From assembly GCA_023435745.1 (NCBI GenBank), contig JAEZMD010000010.1:1-64000 (forward strand): DNA of 64,000 nucleotides. The letters run 5' to 3'. The notes under the pieces were generated by a model. That model was not told the origin of the DNA. It worked only from the letters and a program-made list of their open reading frames with translations, and did not search any database. Positions 35,865 to 44,711 of this stretch are shown one piece after another. Each line of letters opens with the position of its first letter. Within the stretch, counting starts at the first letter, position 1. Source of the DNA: Bacillota bacterium (GTDB lineage: Bacteria > Bacillota > Clostridia > Acetivibrionales > DTU013). Position numbers and translations under genes: made by a program.

Positions 35865-38561
35865 ATGAACACAGATAAATTGATGATCATAGACGGAAAC
35901 AGTATCCTGAACAGAGCCTTTTACGGACTGCAGGGACCACAGCTGCTCTCCACGGCGGATGGTCTGCACACAAACGCTATTTTTGGATTTCTGAATATAC
36001 TTAACAAGTTTCTTGGGGAAGAGAAGCCTCAATACCTGTGTGTAGCATTTGATTTGAAAGCGCCTACCTTCAGGCATGCTGAGTATAGCGAATACAAGGC
36101 TACCAGAAAAGGGATGCCGCCCGAACTGGCGGAGCAGATGCCATACATGAAGGAAGTCCTGAAAGCGATGAATATCAGGTGTCTTGAGATGGAAGGCTTT
36201 GAGGCTGACGATATTATCGGATCTGTTTCCAAATGCGCCGAAGAGAAGGCCATGCAGGTGGTCGTTGTAACGGGGGATAGAGACTCTCTCCAACTAGCCT
36301 CGGAAACCACCAAGATACTAATGCCAATTACAAGATCGGGAAAGACTGATACGGAATCATACGATATACACGGCGTGATCGAGCGCTATGGGGTTACTCC
36401 GCTGCAGTTCATTGATGTAAAAGGGCTGATGGGGGATAAATCCGACAATATTCCCGGCGTGCCGGGCATAGGTGAGAAAACGGCGCTTGAGCTGATTAAA
36501 TCATATGGCAGTTTGGATGGGATCTATGAAAACATAGACAAAATTGATAAAAAGAGCGTGCGCGAAAAGCTGGCAGCCAACAAGGAATTGGCCTATATGA
36601 GCAGGCATATCGCAACCATAGAGAGAAATATGCCTGCTTTATGCCGTTTGGAGGAGCTGAAACGCGAGGATTTCGATCGTAGCAAGCTCCTTGAGCTTTT
36701 CAGACGTCTGGAATTTAAAAGCTTGATTGAAAAGTTCGGACTGGGACAAACGGGGGCCGATGACGCGAAACCTCTGCAGAAACTGCAATTCACGCTGGTG
36801 GATGATCTGTTTTCATTGGCGCAGACTGCCGCAGCGATCAAAAAAAACGGTGAGGCCGCCCTGTATCAGCTGATTGACCGTAAGAGCACGTTTGAGACTG
36901 CTTTGGCAGGAATTGCATTTTCCTGGGGAAATGAGAACGCTTATGTGAGGATCGGCGAAGGGATCAGCGAAGAACAGTTTTTGCAGCAATTCTCTGCTGT
37001 TTTTTCCGATAAATCGATTAAAATTTATGGGCATGACATGAAGAACCTGATTGTCTATCTAAAGCGCAGAAACGTCACGTTCGACGGCCTGGCCTTTGAT
37101 ACTATGATTGGCGCCTATATCCTGAATGCATCACGCGATACTTACACCGTAGCTGAGCTTTCGCAGGAGTATCTGGGTTATTCCTTTGAATCCGTTCAGG
37201 AACTGTCAGGTAAGGGAAAAAGCTTCCTTCCTTTTGCCGATATACCGGTACAACAGCTTGCAGTAACTGCCGTACGCCATAGCAGAACCGTTCTGGAGCT
37301 GACAAACGCGATAAGGGATACAATCCTCCAAAATGGTCAGGAGGGGCTTTACTATGAAATCGAGCTGCCGTTGGTTGAGGTGCTGGCAGATATGGAATAC
37401 AGGGGCTTCAAGGTCAATGCTAGCGGGCTGAAGCAGTTTTCAGCCAAACTCGATGACGGGATCAAATCTTGTGAAGAAGAGATATTTGCGCTGGCGGGGG
37501 AGACCTTCAATATAAATTCGCCCAAGCAGCTTGGCGTTATCCTTTTTGAAAAGCTTGGCCTTCCGGTGCTGAAAAAAACTAAAACAGGCTATTCCACCGA
37601 TGCTGAGGTACTCGAACAGCTTGCCTCAAAGAACGAGGCGGTCTCTAAAATACTGGAATACAGACAGCTTGTCAAATTAAAGTCCACCTATGCAGAAGGA
37701 TTGCTTCATGTGGTTAATCCGGCGACAGGCCGCATCCATTCCAGCTTTAACCAGACGGTTGCGGCAACCGGCAGGATTAGCAGTACGGAACCGAATTTGC
37801 AGAACATACCGATTAAGCTTGAAATGGGCAGAGAGATCCGGAAGGTCTTTATTCCGGAAAATGACAATTATCTGCTGTCCGACGCGGACTATTCCCAGAT
37901 CGAGCTGAGAGTTCTGGCTCATATTACAGGCGATGAAAATATGATTGCCGCGTTCAGAAACAATGAGGACATTCACACTGCCACAGCCTCCGGTGTTTTC
38001 AACGTTCCGAAGGATCAGGTGACGTCTTTGCTGCGCAGCAGGGCTAAGGCTGTAAACTTCGGCATCGTCTATGGGATAGGTGATTTCAGCCTGGCAAAGG
38101 ATCTCGGCATCACCAGGAAAGAGGCACGCACATATATTGACGAATATCTGGAGCGATATCCGGGTGTAAAGCAATACATGCACGATACGGTGGAAAACGG
38201 AAAAACCAGGGGATTTGTAGAGACACTGTTCCATAGAAGAAGGTATCTGCCTGAACTGAAGTCCACTAATTTTAACCTGAGATCCTTCGGAGAGAGGGTT
38301 GCTATGAATATGCCGATTCAGGGCAGCGCAGCAGATATCATAAAAATTGCGATGGTTAAGGTATATAAAGAGCTGAAGGAACATAACATGAAATCTAGAC
38401 TAATACTGCAGGTACATGATGAACTCATAATTGAAACACATATCAGCGAAAAAGCGCAAGTGGAAAAGCTTTTGCAGGATTGCATGCAAAACGCTGTAAA
38501 ACTGGAAGTGCCGCTTATTGCCGAGGTGAAAACAGGCTCCAGTTGGTATGAAACGAAATAG
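35865..38561 (+). CDS. polA: DNA polymerase I
   Basis: Pol I fills repair gaps and removes RNA primers. 898 residues from ATG 35865 (RBS GCGGAGGA): an N-terminal 5'-nuclease domain (about 1-290; FDGNSILNRAFYG-like start, DKSDNIPGVPGIGEKTA), a middle 3'-5' exonuclease-like domain (about 310-490) and the polymerase domain with motifs A (DADYSQIELRVLAHITGD), B (RSRAKAVNFGIVYGIG) and C (LQVHDELIIE). The middle domain lacks the DxE catalytic pair, so proofreading is probably absent, as in Bacillus Pol I. coaE follows 32 bases later. Confidence 0.95.
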   Translation: MNTDKLMIIDGNSILNRAFYGLQGPQLLSTADGLHTNAIFGFLNILNKFLGEEKPQYLCVAFDLKAPTFRHAEYSEYKATRKGMPPELAEQMPYMKEVLKAMNIRCLEMEGFEADDIIGSVSKCAEEKAMQVVVVTGDRDSLQLASETTKILMPITRSGKTDTESYDIHGVIERYGVTPLQFIDVKGLMGDKSDNIPGVPGIGEKTALELIKSYGSLDGIYENIDKIDKKSVREKLAANKELAYMSRHIATIERNMPALCRLEELKREDFDRSKLLELFRRLEFKSLIEKFGLGQTGADDAKPLQKLQFTLVDDLFSLAQTAAAIKKNGEAALYQLIDRKSTFETALAGIAFSWGNENAYVRIGEGISEEQFLQQFSAVFSDKSIKIYGHDMKNLIVYLKRRNVTFDGLAFDTMIGAYILNASRDTYTVAELSQEYLGYSFESVQELSGKGKSFLPFADIPVQQLAVTAVRHSRTVLELTNAIRDTILQNGQEGLYYEIELPLVEVLADMEYRGFKVNASGLKQFSAKLDDGIKSCEEEIFALAGETFNINSPKQLGVILFEKLGLPVLKKTKTGYSTDAEVLEQLASKNEAVSKILEYRQLVKLKSTYAEGLLHVVNPATGRIHSSFNQTVAATGRISSTEPNLQNIPIKLEMGREIRKVFIPENDNYLLSDADYSQIELRVLAHITGDENMIAAFRNNEDIHTATASGVFNVPKDQVTSLLRSRAKAVNFGIVYGIGDFSLAKDLGITRKEARTYIDEYLERYPGVKQYMHDTVENGKTRGFVETLFHRRRYLPELKSTNFNLRSFGERVAMNMPIQGSAADIIKIAMVKVYKELKEHNMKSRLILQVHDELIIETHISEKAQVEKLLQDCMQNAVKLEVPLIAEVKTGSSWYETK

Positions 38562-38593
38562 AAAAAGGAAGGACAGCTGGGGATGGTGAAAAG

Positions 38594-39202
38594 ATGAAAA
38601 TTATCGGAGTGACAGGCGGTATAGGCAGCGGAAAGAGTACAGTATCCAGAACGCTCAGAGATCTTGGGGCTGCAGTGGTTGATGCGGATATCCTTGCAAA
38701 AAGTGTGACAACCGTCGGCAGTGAGGCGGTTAATGAATTGGTGAAGTATTTTGGGAACGATATCATCAGGGAGTCCGGTGAGCTGGACAGGGAAAAGCTG
38801 GCGTCCATCGCGTTTGGCGATCAGGTGAAGCTGCATGCCTTAAACAGCATCACACATAAACATATTGTTGAACGGATCAGGGATACTATAGAGGTACTGA
38901 AAAGCACGGCTAAATGGGATTTTATTGTGATAGATGCGCCTATCCCGATCGAAAAGGGATTTCTGGATCTTGCCGATGAGGTCTGGGTGGTCATTGCCGA
39001 CCGTGAGACCAGAATCAAGAGAGTCATGGACAGGTCTGGATTTACATATGAAGCGGTTACCGACAGGATCAATGCTCAGATGTGCGACGAGGAGTACCTC
39101 AGGATTGCGGATGAGGTGATTTATAATAACGGGACAGTGGAGGAGCTTGAGCAGACAGTTGTAAAGCTGTTCCTTCAAAAAAAGCAGGAATGGCAGCATT
39201 AG
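38594..39202 (+). CDS. coaE: Dephospho-CoA kinase
   Basis: CoaE phosphorylates dephospho-CoA, the last step of coenzyme A synthesis. 202 residues with the P-loop GGIGSGKST at the N-terminus, DADILAK, and the lid/base region DRETRIKRVMDRSG. ATG 38594 with GGGATGGTG upstream. Follows polA, a common Firmicute order. Confidence 0.94.
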   Translation: MKIIGVTGGIGSGKSTVSRTLRDLGAAVVDADILAKSVTTVGSEAVNELVKYFGNDIIRESGELDREKLASIAFGDQVKLHALNSITHKHIVERIRDTIEVLKSTAKWDFIVIDAPIPIEKGFLDLADEVWVVIADRETRIKRVMDRSGFTYEAVTDRINAQMCDEEYLRIADEVIYNNGTVEELEQTVVKLFLQKKQEWQH

Positions 39203-39212
39203 GGAAAATAGT

Positions 39213-39794
39213 ATGAAGCATAATATTATAAAAAAAATTATCATATTTCTGCTTGCTGCAGGTCTCATAGCCGCTGTAGTTTATTCTGCAGGCCGTCTGA
39301 TCAGGTTCAGATATCCGCTGGAATACCGCGATATTGTTGAAAAATATTCCGAGCAGTACGATTTGGATCCCTATCTTGTCCTTGCAGTCATCAATGTGGA
39401 AAGCAGATTCAGACACGATGCGGTTTCTCCCAAAAATGCGCGCGGGCTGATGCAAATTACCGGCAAGACGGGGGAATGGATTGCGGGAAAGCTTCAGATA
39501 GCCGATTATTCCGAAGAGAAGCTCTTTGATCCCCAGACCAATATTATGATTGGATGTTGGTATCTTTCAACGTTGTATCGGGAATTCGGAGATTTGGATT
39601 TGATGCTCGCAGCTTACAACGCGGGAAGCGGTAATGTATCACAATGGCTGAAAAACAGCAAATACAGTGTAAACGGGAAGAGCCTCGACAAGATACCCTT
39701 CAGGGAAACCGAACAATACCTGGTGAAAGTCAAAAAAAATCTGGATATATATAAAAGACTTTATAAAAATGTATTTGCTGGGAATTTTCTATGA
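39213..39794 (+). CDS. Lytic transglycosylase (SLT domain)
   Basis: A 193-residue membrane-anchored murein lyase: one N-terminal helix (about residues 6-26), then the Slt70-type domain with the catalytic glutamate in NVESRFRHDAVSPKNARGLM, MQIT, and AYNAGSGNV. It cleaves glycan strands forming anhydro-MurNAc. It begins 10 bases after coaE, so it is probably cotranscribed with polA-coaE. Confidence 0.92.
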   Translation: MKHNIIKKIIIFLLAAGLIAAVVYSAGRLIRFRYPLEYRDIVEKYSEQYDLDPYLVLAVINVESRFRHDAVSPKNARGLMQITGKTGEWIAGKLQIADYSEEKLFDPQTNIMIGCWYLSTLYREFGDLDLMLAAYNAGSGNVSQWLKNSKYSVNGKSLDKIPFRETEQYLVKVKKNLDIYKRLYKNVFAGNFL

Positions 39795-39816
39795 AAAACA
39801 TACTGATTGTGGTATG

Positions 39817-39837
39817 ATGATAGAGGAAAGCTATCAT
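39817..39837 (+). promoter_or_regulatory. Inverted repeat before the phosphoribosyltransferase-like gene
   Basis: ATGATAG and CTATCAT arms flank AGGAAAG, starting 22 bases after the transglycosylase stop. A TATGAT (-10 like) overlaps its left edge. It may be an operator or a weak terminator; there is no T run. Confidence 0.35.
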
Positions 39838-39873
39838 ATCATCTAAATAATAATATGTAAAGGAGATTTGGAT

Positions 39874-40518
39874 ATGAAGAACAAATCATTCACGGTCTCT
39901 TTAACAAAAAACCCTGTTATTAAGATGAATGTAATTCCAGGCCATTTCACGACCAGCCAGTTTCACATTTCCCATTTTCTTGACTTATATGACTTAAAAA
40001 CAAATGCAAGGCTAGCCAGAGACGTGGCAGTAGAATTAGCTATACCATACTTGACCACCACACTTGTGGATACCATCGTGTGCATGGAAGGGACGGAAGT
40101 CATTGGTGCATATATGGCGCAGGAGCTTTTACAGGAAGGAGCATCAGTGATTAACAGCGGTAAAGAGATTCATGTGGTTACGCCAATGAGTAACATCAAT
40201 AGAAAACTGATTTTTCAAAGCAATATGCAGGAATTGATTTTAAATAGAAACATTATACTTCTGGTATCTTCAATATCCAGCGGAACTACCGTCAACAGTG
40301 CATTAGAATGCCTTTCTTATTATGGAGGCATCGTGGTGGGGATATCGGCATTGTTTAGTGCCTGTCAGGATACACCGGAACTGGAAATTAATTCGATGTT
40401 TACGAGCGAAGACATTCCTGATTACCGAATTTTCAGCCCGGGCAAATGTGATATATGCAAAGATGGTCATAAACTGGATGCGCTTATTATTCATGACGGT
40501 TATACAAAAATGCATTAA
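39874..40518 (+). CDS. Phosphoribosyltransferase-like protein with variant PRPP motif
   Basis: A 214-residue protein resembling orotate-type phosphoribosyltransferases of Clostridia. The core strand-loop reads NIILLVSSISSGTTVNSALE: the position of the PRPP motif is clear, but the acidic pair normally before it (as in VDDVISTG) is replaced by Ser-Ser. The C-terminus has a CDIC pair near residue 193. Activity is therefore doubtful, and a regulatory or altered-substrate role is possible. ATG 39874 follows AAGGAG by 8 bases. The following unknown gene is 108 bases away. Confidence 0.7.
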   Translation: MKNKSFTVSLTKNPVIKMNVIPGHFTTSQFHISHFLDLYDLKTNARLARDVAVELAIPYLTTTLVDTIVCMEGTEVIGAYMAQELLQEGASVINSGKEIHVVTPMSNINRKLIFQSNMQELILNRNIILLVSSISSGTTVNSALECLSYYGGIVVGISALFSACQDTPELEINSMFTSEDIPDYRIFSPGKCDICKDGHKLDALIIHDGYTKMH

Positions 40519-40626
40519 AAATGCTTACATCTCAAAAGATATAACATGCAAAAGGCTTTACGAAAATGAGTTTTAATGGTATTTTTAATCTATATTATAA
40601 AAAAAGGTAAAATCGGAGGTCTTTGT

Positions 40627-40965
40627 ATGAATTCTGACATTCTATTTGAACGAGACATGCTTTACCCCACTGACGACACTCTTGAACCGGGAAGCGTCCA
40701 TATTAAAGTGTATGCTCCGGACAAAAACGTGAAGATTCCTGTTGTGATTGAAAGCAAAACCAGCCATTCACCATTGAAATATATCGATGTCATCGTTCGG
40801 ATCATGCAAGCTGATATCTTCGACAGGCTCATCATTGACGTCAAAAAGAATGTGGACATTTACATACGCGCAGACAGCGAACTATCTGCGAAGTATGGTA
40901 ATCACAAATTTATCAGGGTCGATTATTCTGCAAATGGCATTACGGTTGAAGGGATTGAACTGTAA
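40627..40965 (+). CDS. Unknown 112-residue protein linked to a GGDEF gene
   Basis: I do not recognise this protein. It is soluble, without signal or membrane segment, and has an alternating hydrophobic pattern suggesting a small beta-rich or alpha/beta fold (VHIKVYAPDKNVKIPVVIES, VIVRIMQADIFDRLIIDVKK). ATG 40627 follows CGGAGG. It ends 6 bases before the diguanylate cyclase start, a spacing that implies cotranslation, so a role in cyclic di-GMP signalling is a reasonable guess only. Confidence 0.75.
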   Translation: MNSDILFERDMLYPTDDTLEPGSVHIKVYAPDKNVKIPVVIESKTSHSPLKYIDVIVRIMQADIFDRLIIDVKKNVDIYIRADSELSAKYGNHKFIRVDYSANGITVEGIEL

Positions 40966-40971
40966 TACATA

Positions 40972-42066
40972 ATGGCAGAGCAAAAAAACGGCAGCAAACC
41001 CAAAAAGCATAATAACGTAACAATACTTGTTTATCGTTGGATACTTTATTCATTTGCCGCTGTGTTTTCTCTAAGCGGCAACATGCTTCAGATACAATGG
41101 TATGCTATTTTGGAGACGCTGGCAGTTGCAGCGATTTATAATTTATTTGTGACTGCTTATTTACAAAGATGCGGCAAGAAATACTCAGTTGCTATTGTAT
41201 ATTGCGATGTTGTTTTATTGATGCTGCTAATTTATTTTTCCGGTGGTATCAGGTCCGAGCTTTATATCTTTTTCTTTTTCCTGATTGGTTTATCCGGAAT
41301 CTATAGTGATATTTCCAATACAGTTAAAGTTGGTGTGGTCATTGCTGTTCTATATACTGCCGTTAGTATTCTTTCCGGGCAGCCTCAGACAGAAGGTTCG
41401 TTCGTTCTCCCGCTCATCGTAAAAGACTTTATAATTTTATTAGCAGCTTATGCTGCGACCAGGATAAATTTTGAAGTGAAAAAAAATGATGACCTGATCA
41501 AAAAAGAGTTCAGGATCGCAAGAACGGACAAGCTGACCGGACTTGCCAACCGGCATTATTTTGAACAGAAGCTCACGGAGGAGGTCGAAAATGCAGATAA
41601 AACCGGGAGCGTTCTAAATGTGCTGTTATTTGACCTGGATAATTTCAAGGGATTCAACGATACATACGGACATTTATCCGGTGACAAGCTGCTGATGCTG
41701 TTTTCAGATATTATACGGCAATGTATCAGAAGGGCGGATATACCTGTCCGATATGGCGGTGAAGAGTTTGTGATCCTGATCCGCGATCTTGATAGTATCA
41801 TCGCAAAGAGCGTAGGGGACAGAATCAGGCGACAGCTTGAGAAACAACGCATCCATATGGGAACTCATGATGAGCGCCGGAAAGTGACGGTTAGCTGCGG
41901 TGTGGCTCAATACCCGACCCATTCAAGTAGTATCAAGGAGGTCATTGAAAAGGCGGATCAGGCTCTTTATTACGCAAAGAGCATCGGGAAAAATATCGTT
42001 GTGATGGTCGATGAGATAGGACAGCCCAGAGAGTCGCTTGAAAATGATCAGATCAGATTAGTCTGA
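40972..42066 (+). CDS. Membrane diguanylate cyclase (GGEEF)
   Basis: 364 residues: about six hydrophobic helices (residues 20-165), then a GGDEF domain beginning ARTDKLTGLANRHYF. The active-site motif is GGEEF (VRYGGEEFVIL), an accepted functional variant. RRAD five residues before it matches the RxxD inhibitory site. It should synthesise cyclic di-GMP at the membrane. It follows the unknown 112-residue gene by six bases and overlaps the convergent DUF2304 gene tail-to-tail by nine. Confidence 0.9.
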   Translation: MAEQKNGSKPKKHNNVTILVYRWILYSFAAVFSLSGNMLQIQWYAILETLAVAAIYNLFVTAYLQRCGKKYSVAIVYCDVVLLMLLIYFSGGIRSELYIFFFFLIGLSGIYSDISNTVKVGVVIAVLYTAVSILSGQPQTEGSFVLPLIVKDFIILLAAYAATRINFEVKKNDDLIKKEFRIARTDKLTGLANRHYFEQKLTEEVENADKTGSVLNVLLFDLDNFKGFNDTYGHLSGDKLLMLFSDIIRQCIRRADIPVRYGGEEFVILIRDLDSIIAKSVGDRIRRQLEKQRIHMGTHDERRKVTVSCGVAQYPTHSSSIKEVIEKADQALYYAKSIGKNIVVMVDEIGQPRESLENDQIRLV

Positions 42067-42411
42067 GTTTTTTAGCTTTTCAATCTCCATTTTAAGGATG
42101 CCAACTTCTTGTGTAAGTGTTTTCACGCGACTTGCGCTCCTTGACAGCGCTATTGTCAAAGTGAAAATAATCAGCAGAATGAAGAATATTATGAAAAGAA
42201 ACAGCGTGTTAACCGGCTCTACAATGTGCAGAAGATCCGAAATCAGCCGGAGAAGGTTAGGAAAAATCGCTATTATCAGAAAACTGAACCCGGCAAACAA
42301 CCAGATAAGCGTATACTTCAGTTCGATCTTTTTATTACGCAGCATGATGATGATGTAGCACAGAAAAACCAGGGAAGATGAGATCATGATGATCTGAAGT
42401 ATAGTATTCAC
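42058..42411 (-). CDS. DUF2304 membrane protein
   Basis: A 117-residue protein with three hydrophobic helices (about residues 4-23, 32-52, 65-90) and a C-terminal amphipathic stretch (VKTLTQEVGILKMEIEKLK). DUF2304 genes commonly sit beside a polyprenol-phosphate glycosyltransferase, as here: its ATG overlaps the upstream GT2 stop by four bases. A role in presenting or flipping lipid-linked sugar is plausible but unproven. Confidence 0.85.
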   Translation of the reverse strand: MNTILQIIMISSSLVFLCYIIIMLRNKKIELKYTLIWLFAGFSFLIIAIFPNLLRLISDLLHIVEPVNTLFLFIIFFILLIIFTLTIALSRSASRVKTLTQEVGILKMEIEKLKNSD

Positions 42412-43118
42412 GTATCAACCTCCATGTGTCTCGTATTATAAAAGGATGCGATAATAATGGCCAGACTGACTTTTATCATATAATACACGGATTTTATACG
42501 GGTAATTGAGGATTTCCCTTCTCTGCGCTCATTCATGACGACAGGCACCTCAACAACACGAAGCTTGTGTCTTGCCGCATTGACGATGGATTCCGGCTCA
42601 GGGTAGTCCTGCGGATAATCCGTTGCAAAGAGCCTTAGCGCTTTACGGCCACATGCCCTGAAGCCTGATGTGGGGTCTGTCACGCGGTATCCGGAAAATA
42701 AACGGATGAGACAGCTGAAATAACGGATGGCAAAACGCCTTGTTGCGGACGACTGGTAACCTTCCCTGGTGATAAATCTGGAGCCGACGCAAATATCTGC
42801 ACCATTTTCAAGTTCAGACAGCAGCGTTCCTATGTATTCGGGATTGTGCTGGCCATCTCCGTCGACCTGTACGGCGGCATCATACCGGTTGTACAAAGCA
42901 TAACGGTAACCGGACTGGACGGCGCCCCCTATACCAAGATTTACGGGAAGATCAATGACGTTAACGCCGCGATCTGCGCAGACAGCCAGCGTGTTGTCAT
43001 TTGAACTGTCGTTAATAACAACAAGGTCATGCTCAGAGCAGACTAAATTCAGCCTGTCCAGCAGCCCGACCAGATTTTTTGCCTCGTTATATGCAGGTAT
43101 AATAATCAGTGTTTTCAT
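42408..43118 (-). CDS. GT2 glycosyltransferase, DPM1/polyprenol-phosphate type
   Basis: 236 residues with the GT-A start IIIPAYNEAKNL, the metal-binding DGDGQHNP (DxD) and DPTSGFRACGRKAL, typical of dolichol-phosphate-mannose-synthase-like enzymes that charge a polyprenyl phosphate with a sugar. No C-terminal membrane domain; the DUF2304 partner may supply it. No Shine-Dalgarno sequence precedes ATG 43118, and a TATAAT ends six bases before it (see the promoter entry). Confidence 0.88.
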   Translation of the reverse strand: MKTLIIIPAYNEAKNLVGLLDRLNLVCSEHDLVVINDSSNDNTLAVCADRGVNVIDLPVNLGIGGAVQSGYRYALYNRYDAAVQVDGDGQHNPEYIGTLLSELENGADICVGSRFITREGYQSSATRRFAIRYFSCLIRLFSGYRVTDPTSGFRACGRKALRLFATDYPQDYPEPESIVNAARHKLRVVEVPVVMNERREGKSSITRIKSVYYMIKVSLAIIIASFYNTRHMEVDT

Positions 43119-43151
43119 GGTACTATTATACCATGATTTATCATGGTATAA
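43119..43151 (-). promoter_or_regulatory. Extended -10 promoter inside a 26-bp perfect palindrome
   Basis: On the minus strand TGGTATAAT is an extended -10 element whose hexamer (43130-43125) ends six bases before the GT2 ATG. The same bases form a palindrome with 12-base arms, TTATACCATGAT and its complement, around two bases (43126-43151). Transcription would begin at or next to the start codon, giving a leaderless mRNA. A repressor bound to the palindrome would cover the -10 box. Confidence 0.6.
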
Positions 43152-43164
43152 ACAGCCATGTGCG

Positions 43165-43344
43165 TTTCGGCTAAAGATTTCGCAAAGCGAAATGTTACAT
43201 TAGTGTAGCATTTCTGCAAAGCAGAAATATATATTAGCCGAAAATTTCGCACGGGCTGGTCGATGACTACGTCATCTGCTCGCCCATGCATCCTGGCGGG
43301 CTAATTCCGCCGGAGGCATATAGTAACCTCGCTTGTCGAGGTTA
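43165..43344. other. Cluster of nested hairpins, one tRNA-sized cloverleaf
   Basis: No gene is seen. A 9-bp outer stem (43165-43173 with 43235-43243) encloses three hairpins: ATTTCGC-aaa-GCGAAAT (43177-43193), TACA-ttag-TGTA (43196-43207) and ATTTCTGC-aaa-GCAGAAAT (43210-43228). Three more follow: GATGAC/GTCATC (43262-43276) within GGGC/GCCC, TCC-GGCGG/CCGCC-GGA (43291-43314), and TAACCTCG/CGAGGTTA (43324-43344). tRNA sequence signatures are absent. It could be a non-coding RNA, a palindromic mobile element, or the aroF 3' region. Confidence 0.6.
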
Positions 43345-43357
43345 TTATACCCTAAAT

Positions 43358-44389
43358 CTACTGTGTCTGCACCATATTCATGCTTCTGCCAACTGCAAGC
43401 GCTACGGGCTGGATCTCTCCCAGCAGCTGTGCAAATTTTGCAGGCCGTAAAGACTGTGGACCGTCGCTGAGCGCATTGGGAGGATCTATATGAACCTCGA
43501 TGATCAATCCGTCAGCTCCTGCTGCCACAGCCCCCTTGGACAGTGCGCCTACATACTTCCAGTTACCGGCGGCATGGCTGGGATCAACGATAACAGGGAG
43601 GTGTGACAGCTCCTTGATAACCGGTATTGCGCTCAGATCCAATGTGTTTCTGGTGGAGGTTTCGTATGTCCGGATGCCTCTTTCGCACAGTATGATGTTT
43701 TGATTTCCCGCGGCCATGATATATTCCGCAGCCATCAGCCATTCTTCTATAGTCGCGGCAAGCCCTCTTTTTAGCAAAATTGGTTTACTTGTCAGACCGA
43801 CCTCATGCAGCAGCCTGAAATTCTGCATATTTCTTGCGCCGATCTGGATAATATCAGCATAGGAGTTGATCATCTCCACATCACGAGTGTCAACAACCTC
43901 TGTAACTATTTTAAGGCCGGTCTGCGCTCTTGCGCTTGCCAGAATTTTCAGACCCTCTTCTTCAAGCCCATGGAATGAGTAAGGGGAGGAGCGTGGCTTG
44001 AAAGCGCCGCCACGAAGAATATTTGCGCCTGCTTCCTTGACCTTGCGCGCTGTTTCAAGAAACGATTCTTCACTTTCAATAGCGCACGGACCTGCAATGA
44101 TTACTATTTGATTTGAGCCAAATTTAACATCGCCAACATCAACGATGGTTGGATCGTGCTTCAGCTCTTTTCCTGCCAGTTTATAGGGCTTCATGATCGG
44201 GACAAGACTCTCCACGCCTGGCATTGAAGTGATGATGTGGGTATTCAGCATCCGTTTGTCACCGATGGCTCCAATGACAGTTTTTATCTCACCGATAATG
44301 GGGTGGGTCCTGAACCCAAGTTCGGCCAGCTTTTTCTCAACGTTATCGATTTCCTGCCTGCTTGCCTGCTTGCTCATTACAATAATCAT
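43358..44389 (-). CDS. aroF: DAHP synthase, type Ib with N-terminal ferredoxin-like domain
   Basis: 3-Deoxy-D-arabino-heptulosonate 7-phosphate synthase condenses phosphoenolpyruvate and erythrose 4-phosphate, the entry to aromatic amino acid synthesis. The N-terminal 70 residues form the regulatory ferredoxin-like domain seen in Thermotoga-type enzymes. The barrel has [38 protein letters not shown] and DPSHAAGN. 343 residues; ATG 44389 follows AAGGAGG. Expression should depend on the T-box leader upstream, besides any feedback on the enzyme. Confidence 0.95.
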   Translation of the reverse strand: MIIVMSKQASRQEIDNVEKKLAELGFRTHPIIGEIKTVIGAIGDKRMLNTHIITSMPGVESLVPIMKPYKLAGKELKHDPTIVDVGDVKFGSNQIVIIAGPCAIESEESFLETARKVKEAGANILRGGAFKPRSSPYSFHGLEEEGLKILASARAQTGLKIVTEVVDTRDVEMINSYADIIQIGARNMQNFRLLHEVGLTSKPILLKRGLAATIEEWLMAAEYIMAAGNQNIILCERGIRTYETSTRNTLDLSAIPVIKELSHLPVIVDPSHAAGNWKYVGALSKGAVAAGADGLIIEVHIDPPNALSDGPQSLRPAKFAQLLGEIQPVALAVGRSMNMVQTQ

Positions 44390-44405
44390 ATCAAAACCTC
44401 CTTAT

Positions 44406-44676
44406 AAAAATAAAAAACCCTTCGTCTGCTATGAGACGAAGAGCTATACTCTGCGCGGTACCACTCAAATTGGTAAAACCCTGCTTAACAGCGTACAAAT
44501 AATACGCTTTTCCCTGTAACGGCGGACTCCCGGCACAGCCTACATGAATTGTTTCAGCCTGCAGCTCAAAGGGGAACTTCAACTGGTCGACTCCGCCGGG
44601 CTCACACCATTTCCGGCTCGCTGATCGAGTGGATTCCTGCATACTTTCCCTTGTCATTGCCTTTTTCAATAAAATT
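44406..44676 (-). ncRNA. T-box leader controlling aroF
   Basis: On the minus strand the leader has the stem I elements GCGAGCCGG and GGTGTGAGCC, a candidate specifier UUC (44576-44574, Phe codon) before CCCCUUUGAGCUG, and the conserved T-box GAGTGGTACCGCG (about 44467-44455), which pairs with the uncharged tRNA end. A terminator, CTTCGTCT/AGACGAAG followed by GGTTTTTT, ends at about 44410. Uncharged tRNA-Phe would favour antitermination and aroF expression. The specifier is read by eye from loop position; the T-box itself is clear. Confidence 0.88.
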
Positions 44677-44682
44677 TATATC

Positions 44683-44711
44683 ATCGTAGCATGGGGAGAT
44701 TTAATTGTCAA
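44683..44711 (-). promoter_or_regulatory. Promoter of the T-box/aroF transcript
   Basis: TTGACA (44711-44706) and TACGAT (44688-44683) on the minus strand are 17 bases apart. The start site would be near 44676, just before the leader structure. Confidence 0.75.

Noticed and set aside
43165..43243. Cloverleaf as a tRNA gene
   Set aside because: Arms and loops have wrong sizes, there is no TTCRA T-loop or anticodon arm pattern, and the outer stem is nine pairs.
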